Below, piece after piece: positions 57,174-64,000 of a stretch of DNA of 64,000 nt. The notes beneath the pieces were generated by a model. The model made no database searches. It was not told where the DNA came from and was given only the letters and a program-made list of their open reading frames with translations. Origin of the DNA: Triatoma infestans (Eukaryota > Arthropoda > Insecta > Hemiptera > Reduviidae); the NCBI GenBank assembly GCA_011037195.1, contig JAAEAF010001123.1:169607-233606 (forward strand), in the 5' to 3' direction. Position 1 is the first letter of the stretch, and each line of letters begins with the position of its first letter. A program made the translations under genes and the position numbers.

Positions 57174-58036
57174 TTTTTTTTTTTTTTTTTTTTTTTCATC
57201 GGCTATAACCACTATATTATTCTATAAATGTAAAAATTTATCGTCAAATATCCCAATACATAACCCATTTCAAAACATCCAGCTACAGCATCTTTATTCT
57301 CTTTCATTATTTATACCTTAGGTAATAGTATCTAAAGAGAGACCAATGACAGGACCAGTCTCTCGGACTGGAGTGGGAGAAACCACATAAATACTGCGAC
57401 GGGAAACAGATAGAGAACAGTTCATACTATTGAGTTATATAGCCAATCACTCTGCGTATCATTACCCATTACCACTCTACCGTACATACTCTATCATTTC
57501 AAGTGTAAAGTCCAGGCAGTCAGTGTCACTTATTATATTATACAGTGTTAACCATATTTTGTTAATTCATTCAAACCAGACCATTTCTCTCCTTTATCAG
57601 CCTCATTATATATGATGTAATAGTATCCAAAGAAAGACAAAATGACAGGATCACTCTCTCGGTCGAGAGTGGAAGAAACCACATAAATACAACGACGGGA
57701 GACAGATAGGAGAACAGTTCATACTACTGAGTTCATACAGCCAATCACTACGTCTCATTATCCTTTACCACTCTACCATAATCTATCATTTCAAGTGTAA
57801 ATTCCAGGCAGTCAGTGTCACTTATTATATTATACAGTGTTAACCATATTAAGTTAATTCATTTAAACCACACCATTTCTCTCCTTCAACAATCCCATTA
57901 TACCTTATTTATGCCAAATACTCATTAACAAACCAACTATCAGTCAATACACTTATACGCTTAGATGCATTCATATAATCTTAAACTCTCATACCAATAA
58001 ATATGCATATCCCAATAAATACATTCATTCTAACTC
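57174..58036 (-). mobile_element. Poly(A)-tailed retroposon inserted in family X
   Basis: A run of 23 T at 57174-57196 starts sequence that is absent from X, and X resumes at 58037 with CTCTTTATATGTGTAG. Read on the - strand this is an 860-bp insert ending in poly(A), as expected of a reverse-transcribed copy. It contains a 295-bp direct repeat, listed separately, and no coding domain. A target-site duplication is not obvious. Confidence 0.55.
57322..57907. repeat. Two tandem units of about 295 bp
   Basis: GTAATAGTATC begins both units (57322 and 57617). Shared blocks in the same order include AAACCACATAAATAC, GAACAGTTCATACTA, CATTTCAAGTGTAAA and TCCAGGCAGTCAGTGTCACT. Differences are small indels and scattered changes. 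Confidence 0.9.
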
Positions 58037-58448
58037 TCTTTATATGTGTAGTTCACATACTTAGTTTGATGAAAATCGTTGGAACCGTTTTAGAGAAAAT
58101 AGCAGAAACCTAAAAAATACTATTTCAGTAAAAATATCCACTTCCGGTCATCCGATTAACTTTTTGCAATTTCAACAACATATTAATAAGAAAATCACAA
58201 AAAGCTGGAAAAGAAAAAAACATATAGTGAAGGCGCACTACATGTCTGATGCGGTGGTGGTGGTAGTAACTAAATGGAATACCAAGTATTTGAGCTTCCT
58301 GCGACTTTCGTTTTTCAGATATTCTGATTCATACACACACACACACACACATGCAGACCATTTTCTAAAAACCAATTTTTGGAATCAGGGGACGGCAAAT
58401 CGAAAATCTGGCGGGATCGCAATACTTCCTCTTATTTTGGAATAAGAG
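58037..58448 (-). repeat. Family X copy, right half
   Basis: Module sequence with CCACTTCCGGTCATCCGATT near 58138, then the head with a (CA)n tract at 58334-58351 and TTCCTCTTATTTTGGAATAA at the terminus. Confidence 0.8.
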
Positions 58449-59039
58449 GAAGGAAAATACAAAAACAGTATCACATTAAAAACTTAACACTTGCTGTTAA
58501 TTATTATCATTATAAATCAGAATAGAAACCTTGTATTGTAAACTTATATACATACAAATACATTTATACATATTTACATACAGATAGAGAGATTGTGATA
58601 TATGCAATATGAGATAATATAGAATAATCTACAAACAACACATACAGACTCTACCTCTATTCCACTCGATCCTTACATCACATATCTACAATATAGGTAT
58701 TGTAACACAATACCATCATAATATGTATGATATATAAATAATATGTTTACATTGATACATACAAAACACAATTATAATAATACTAGGAATATATTAAACT
58801 CTAATTATTTAATCATGAAATATTATATATTTACCAAACCTCATTATTACAATATTAATTAAATCAGCAGACTAATTAATTACAAATTAAAAACGTATAC
58901 GCGTAATATTAAATTTATTTTAAACAATTTCGTGTAAGAAAATTTATTTTGAGATCATAAAGGGAGGGACTGCGACCGATCTTTAGCTTTCCTCTGCATT
59001 CTCAATTCAATAAAATTTACAATTCTTGAAGAAAATCTG
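58449..59039. other. Very AT-rich non-coding stretch
   Basis: No gene signature. Repeated ATACATATTTACATA-type text gives low complexity. Confidence 0.5.
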
Positions 59040-59275
59040 TATATATTGCCATCGTGACAAATTCCCGAAATTGAATTTTTACTCGAAATATACATGTTTT
59101 GAGGTCAACTGAGTATAAAAATAAGGAAAATGTTCTTAGCGAATGGTCTGTATATGTGTGTCATTTCTTGAACTGTTAAAAATCCCAGAAAGCTCCAACT
59201 TTGTAATATTCTGTTTAGTTATCACCACCGTACCTGACACGGTTTTAGTGAAACAATCAAAAGTGCGGTTTAGAC
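59040..59275 (+). repeat. Family X head fragment
   Basis: ATTGCCATCGTGACAAATTC at 59046 through AAGTGCGGTTTAGACTGTTT; it is cut off by the start of another copy at about 59290. Confidence 0.75.
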
Positions 59276-59289
59276 TGTTTCTTACTTCA

Positions 59290-60305
59290 CTCACTGTTGT
59301 CAGTAAGAGAAAGTACTGTAATCATGTCAAATTTTCAATATCGATTTTTCACCGCAAACATCCGTTTTGGGTGGGGTCCACTGAGTACAAAAAAAGGTGG
59401 TTGTTAGCAATTGGTCTGTGTGTGTGCGTGTGTCACAAGTACGAAAAATCGCAGAATATTCAAACTTAATATTTCGTTAAAGTGCTACCAGGAGACCTGA
59501 GAATAAGCTCTTCGTAAAAATCGTCCAACCGGAAACGCCATTTTCTGAATTTTTTCTTCAGTTTTTTTGTGATTTTCTAAAAAATGGCTTCGACGATTTT
59601 CTTCTTACTTGATATATCAACTACACATACAAAGAGTTACAACTTTTATTTGAAACATTCTTCCGGGAAAATTCATTTAAGGGCACTTCTGGGGAAGAGG
59701 TGGGGTTAGGTTTTCTTCCAAAGTGCTGTTTCACTTTACTACACAATTCTATCATGAAGTAATATTAATTTAAATGAAATAGGTCGTTGAAATTCCGAGT
59801 TTGAAGAAAATCGGATGACCGGAAGTGTGTTTTTAATGAATGAAAAGTATTTTTCAGTTTTCTGCTATTTTTGTCTAAAACGACTCCAATGACTTTTTTT
59901 AAATTATGAATGTGAATTACACATATAAAGAGCTACAACTTTTATTTGGAACATTTGTCCTAGTAAAGTCATTTAAGCGAATCATTTGAGGGAGGGGTGG
60001 GGTTATGTTTTTCTCTAAAATGTTATCACAATTATTGATTATACAATTCCACTAATTAAACAAAATTAATTAAAAGAGATTAGATAAATAGACTGCCAAA
60101 ATTCCGTGTTTCAAGAAAATTAATAAACCGAAAGTGCGTTTTTACTAAACATTTTTCAGTTTTTGCGATTTTCTCCATAAAGTCACCGAAGAATTTCATT
60201 AAATTTGGTATATTAACTATAAAATGTGTCAGTTACAATTTTGTGAACTGCAGTAAGAAAAAGTCGTATGGGTATTTTTCTCATCAGATTTTTTTTTTTT
60301 CAGTT
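59290..60305 (+). repeat. Family X copy, most complete, three modules
   Basis: Head from GTTGTCAGTAAGAGAAAGTA, a TG tract at 59417-59432, module starts near 59528, 59818 and 60125 (290 and 307 bp apart), and tail CTGCAGTAAGAAAAAGTC at 60248. The 108-codon frame at 59143-59469 spans the junction of two copies and is not a gene. Confidence 0.88.
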
Positions 60306-60920
60306 TTTCATGATTATCTTGAAAATAGCTTCAAAAATTTTCTTCAAACATTGTATTCAGTCTAAATAGATAAACGCTTATCACTTTTATTATACATTTT
60401 TTTTCCCAGGAACCATTTGGGTTGTTTTAGGGGAGCAGTAAGTTCAAGCTTCCCTCTAAAGTACCACTTCAGTACAATATATGGTTCTTATCGCCTAAAT
60501 AATATTAAGATATATTAAATGTATCGCTGGAATTTCAAATTTCATGGGAATCAGCTTATCAAAAGGGCAAATTTACTGAGCTTTTTGGAATGATCTCGCA
60601 ACAAGCTGCAGCAGTTTACAATAAGTTTATGGAGTGGTGATTGCACAGACATTAAATTTCCATTTTTTATTTGAAACATTTTACCGGAAAAATTGATTTT
60701 GCAGTTTTCCGAGCGATACAATAATATGACGTTAAATTTCAAATCATCTGAGCTACAAAGACTTTCATGTTCTTTCTGCCATCTGTGCTAGCCTACTTAT
60801 ACCCTCCTACCACAGCCCTCCTATCAGCTGAGGGCAAATGAATATAAGTTCAATTTTATAGAAAATTGGTCAACATTAACTGCAATAAGAAAAAGTTGTG
60901 TCAATACTTTAGATCTTTGT
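60306..60920 (+). repeat. Family X second-subfamily modules
   Basis: TACCACTTCAGTACAATATA with TGGTTCTTATCGCC at 60458-60492 marks the second subfamily. The tail GCAATAAGAAAAAGTTGTG lies near 60881. Confidence 0.7.
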
Positions 60921-61679
60921 TTTATTGTCCATTTTTGTCTAAGGTTGAGTGTCGTAGTCATTTATTTTATATGTATTGCTGTTAAAGTATGACAAAAATT
61001 GAAGTTGCTCATATTGTACAAACTGAAGATCCTTTAATGTCTTCTGAAAGATGTAGATGAAAAAAGTTATAGACTTACTGGTCTGTTTCTAACATAGAGA
61101 TAACTTGGAATATATAGGAACACTGAAAGAAAAAGGAAAAAAGCCTCTCCGTCTAGTAGGTCAGTATGTTAGTGTTTCTGTGCTGTGTGTATCTTCTAAA
61201 AGTTTTGTATCAATAGAGAGGTACTTATGTTTGGCTCCAAGTGGTGCCAACTGTTTTAAGTGGGGCGAAAAATGTCTCTTGCTTGCTCTTCTTTCAGTTC
61301 ACCAATTCTATTTCTTCTTCTTTCCATTATATCGTATTCATTCATCATTTCAACGCTATAAATACTATTGTACAACAAAGAATGTGCAATAGAAAGAAGA
61401 AGTGGGAGAGTTCACCAAAAAAAAAAAAAAAAAAAAAGGATTCTTTACAAATAAAATAAAGGTTGGCAACACTGGTACACAAATACAGATTTGCGTTGGA
61501 GAATTATTAATGGTTATCTCAGATAAAAGGAACAAAAATACAATAAAAGAAAAGAATGTAAATTATTGTATTATATAATACACTGCATGGACAATAGAGA
61601 TTTTATTACAAATAAAAGTACTTTATAATAAATAATAAAATATTGTTATATACTTTATTAAACAATATAACTCCCGCCA
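60921..61679. other. Non-coding stretch
   Basis: No supported gene. A poly(A) run of 22 lies at 61417-61438. The 95-codon frame at 61105-61392 (+) has no domain that I recognise. Confidence 0.45.
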
Positions 61680-62860
61680 AAATATCGAAATCCGTGAATT
61701 GAAGCATAAATTTAGTTCGGAATTAGTTAAAAGAGCTTATCTGGAATATTGTGCTATATAGCGGCTGACGAATACGGGTAGTGCATTTTCAAAACTTATA
61801 CAACCAAACTCTTAATACTTCATCAGGACAATATGTGGAACCTTTTTATATAAATGAATATTTGGATAGTGCGTTTAGTTTAGAGGAATTGAAGTGAGTG
61901 TTACATAAAGCAAGGACCAATAAAGCACCAGATATAGATAGAATTCCGAGTGATTTTATAAAGAGGCCCCAGAGAATTTTTTGAATCTTTTACTATCTGC
62001 ATTTAATGTCTATTATGAGAAGGGTAAGGTGCCGGAACATTTTAATAAAGCGATAATCTATCCCGTACACAAGGGAGGTCAATTGAGTGACCTGAATAAT
62101 TATAGAGGGATTTCATTTATAAATGCACTTGAAAAGTTATATTCTGCTTTACTTAGTCTGCGATTAACCAATTGGGCAGAAGAGAATAATATATTAAATG
62201 AAGCACAGGCAGGGTTCAGGAAAAGTTACAATACGATAGATAATATTTTTGTTTTATACAATGTAATTAAGTACAAATTATCTCCTTTTAAAAATAATAA
62301 AATTTACTGCAAATTATTTTATGCAAATTATCTTTAAGGCAAGAGGTGAACTTTTTAATTTAAATTATAAACCTTGGTTAGAACGGGTTCATTTATGTTC
62401 GTTATGTAATCTAAATGAAAACGAAACAACTTTTCATTTTCTGGCTACGTGTCCAATATTGGGATTTGTAAGGAAAAAGTTTTTTAAAAAAAGGAAATAG
62501 ATTTAAATTTAATGATCGAAATATTGAATGGAAGTGACTTTGAGAATCTCTATAACTACGTAAAAGAGGCTATGCGCTATAGAGAAATGTTAGTTAAGGA
62601 ATTTAATTACAATTGATTAGTGCATAAAGGTGATTCAAAATGATTGCTGATGTAAACACTTTTAAAAAGGAATACTTTAGTTTATTTTTTTTCTTATGTA
62701 ATTTATACTTTGTTTATATTTTTAATGTTATATATAGAAGGATAGCCAACTCCTGACAGACGGCTTAGCCATGTCGGTATTGTGTTTTGTAAATATTTTG
62801 AAAAATGATGTAACAAATATTATAATAAACATATTTATCTATCTATCTATCTATTGCGCT
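61680..62860 (+). pseudogene. Non-LTR retrotransposon with internal deletion
   Basis: The start of the RT domain reads YLDSAFSLEELK, VLHKARTNKAPDIDRIPSDF, then in another frame NLLLSAFNVYYEKGKVPEHF, KAIIYPVHKGG, LNNYRGISFINALEKLYSAL and EAQAGFRKSYNTIDNIFVL (RT motifs 0-2a). At about 62328 it jumps to the C-terminal domain: ARGELFNLNYKPWLE, HLCSLCNLNENETTFHFLAT and CPIL, ending MLVKEFNYN before a stop at 62616. The palm with the catalytic DD is missing. The 3' end is a (TATC)n tail at about 62836-62856. The C-terminal part is close to that of 53677-55394. Confidence 0.85.
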
Positions 62861-63419
62861 ATATTTGTGTTTGAATTTGGATCCGCTTAGCATGCTTTAT
62901 TTTATGTTTTTTTGGAATTTCTTTGGGGTTTAATTCGTTGACCAATATGATGAGTTCATAGTTGCAATGAAATATAAATTAATGTCATACCATAACTGTG
63001 CACTAGATATCGGGGTAAATCAGGTAAATTCCAGAAAGTAAGCTTACATCAGCTCTAATCCAAATATCAAAAACTGTGGTCTATCTCAAAATAGTGTCAT
63101 TTTCAACACTTTAGTATCGAGTCCTCTTTAGGTATATGTCATAACTTCCACGTCAATACCGGGGCATTGTTTATCAATTATTGTTGAAATCACAGCGTGC
63201 AATAATTTTGTAAATTCAGTCATATTAATATTGTGGTTATTTATAATAAAAATCAATATTGTAACAGCTGACCAAACTATAAATTAAAATACAGGCTGAA
63301 GATGACAGTTTAGTGTCATAAACCTCCCCTGTTGAGTTAGCAAAATATAATTATACAACTAAGGCAGTTAAGTCACACAATTGTTGAACCCATAGTTTTA
63401 TAATACCATTCTCATTATG
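62861..63419. other. Non-coding stretch
   Basis: No gene signature. It contains a weak hammerhead-like fold at 63296-63330. Confidence 0.5.
63296..63330 (+). ncRNA. Possible decayed hammerhead
   Basis: CTGAAGA is followed by TGACA-GTTTAG-TGTCA (perfect 5-bp stem), then TAAAC in place of GAAAC. A cleavage triplet and stem I are not clear, and no inverted arms are seen. Confidence 0.2.
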
Positions 63420-64000
63420 TAAAAAAAAAAATATATATATATATAGAAAACCCGGAATTTTGCCAACATATTCATCAATTTTTTAAATACTAATCGTGTA
63501 CCATTGCATAACTTTGGCTGATTGATGTTTCGGAGTAATATAATTGGCACTCCAATTTTCAAATTTAGAATGTGGCGGTAATCCGGCAACATCGAGTGAA
63601 TTGAGAAATTCCGTTGGAAAATTCACTACTTCACTCTGGTCCCTCACGGAGTCAATGGATTTGTGTGTCACTGTTTCACCTGCGATTCTGTTTAGAATGA
63701 TGTTGTTCATATCGAGTACGTCGACATTTTTAGCCGCTAGAATGGCTCTTCCTCTTAACCATGCGTGATTTTGATAATTTGTTTCGATGCTTTGGAATAC
63801 CTTGTCTACTAATTCTTCTTTTGAATGTACAATGTTGCAGAAATTAGAAGGGAAGGTGATTTTTCCCGTTTCTTGATTTGTAGAGCAGTGCCGTTACCGA
63901 GTTCGAGTAATTGTCTTGAAAATATGGCAGCTGTTGGATCTTTTTGATGTTGAACTCTCATATTCGTTGTTAAATGATTTTTTTTACTGTGCTCCAAAGA
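63420..64000 (-). pseudogene. Helitron-type Pif1-like helicase, C-terminal part, cut by window edge
   Basis: On the - strand: HLTTNMRVQHQKDPTAAIF, RQLLELGNG, then (after a frameshift near 63880) NQETGKITFPSNFCNIV, AWLRGRAILAAKNVDVLDMN, EVVNFPTEFLNSLDVAGLPP. After a second shift near 63560 it reads LNLKIGVPIILLRNINQPKL, CNGTRLVFKKLMN. This is the second RecA lobe of the Pif1-like helicase of Helitron rolling-circle transposons, which unwinds DNA for strand transfer. It breaks off at an (AT)n tract near 63432-63443. The 5' part, including the Walker motifs and any Rep domain, would lie beyond 64000. It could be part of a non-Helitron Pif1 gene, but the CNGTRL-V-K-L block is typical of Helitrons. 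Frameshifts point to a dead copy. Confidence 0.8.

Noticed and set aside
57322..57907. Pair of LTRs of an LTR retrotransposon
   Set aside because: The units are directly adjacent with no internal coding region, primer site or polypurine tract that I could see.
59143..59469. 108-codon frame
   Set aside because: It spans the junction between two X copies.
61795..61825. Hammerhead core on the - strand (CCTGATGAAG)
   Set aside because: It lies in reverse transcriptase coding sequence and lacks stem II and GAAA.
1..64000. CRISPR array, operons, bacterial promoters or rRNA
   Set aside because: No regular spacer-repeat array and no prokaryotic gene organisation; the content is eukaryotic repeats.

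Overview
This window reads as a gene-poor, AT-rich stretch of an animal nuclear genome, probably an arthropod and possibly a hemipteran (the taxon is a guess from the repeat landscape, not shown). There are no operons, ribosome binding sites, rRNA or CRISPR arrays, and no convincing host gene. Nearly everything recognisable is mobile DNA of several ages, much of it nested. The only non-repeat open frame I keep is a 176-codon one at 21937-22467 (-), as a weak exon candidate.

The background is a dispersed repeat, here called family X. More than 30 full or partial copies lie in both orientations from about 600 to 60920. A full copy has a head with a self-complementary TACT-TCCTCTTACT type end and an embedded (TG)n tract, then one to three internal modules of about 280-305 bp that each begin near CCGGAAGTGC, then a tail around GCAGTAAGAGAAAGT and GTTTCACACCAGA. 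I know no coding function for it. Younger insertions sit inside X copies and several have target-site duplications (TSDs), which gives a relative age order: X first; then SINEs, hammerhead-bearing foldback elements, non-LTR retrotransposons, a Tc1-type transposon and a poly(A)-tailed retroposon.

The most interesting system is a set of short foldback elements that carry hammerhead ribozyme (HHR) motifs. Elements at 16672-16934, 26299-27237 and 41665-41916 carry the motif in both arms as an outward-facing inverted pair. Two of these have perfect 12-bp TSDs. A divergent relative at 867-1237 has its own HHR core with an 11-bp TSD, and a decayed relative lies at 8242-8396. The layout (CTGANGA, 4-bp stem II, GAAA, very short stem III, GTC or ATC, 4-bp stem I) matches the type I HHRs known from Penelope-like retroelements. 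No Penelope reverse transcriptase or GIY-YIG gene is visible here, so these look non-autonomous.

Coding relics, left to right: non-LTR C-terminal fragments (14064-14345 -, 19540-20065 -, 29215-29600 +, 44755-45080 -); a mariner/Tc1-like transposase end (22835-23000 +); a 3.5-kb block at 47178-50664 with two R1/I-like non-LTR fragments and two converging Tc1 fragments, seated in the (AC)n tract of an X copy; a 5'-truncated non-LTR element (53677-55394 -) that splits an X copy; a non-LTR element with an internal deletion (61680-62860 +); and a Helitron-type Pif1-like helicase running off the right edge (63420-64000 -). tRNA-derived SINEs of at least three kinds are present, including a 446-449 bp composite form found twice with TSDs.
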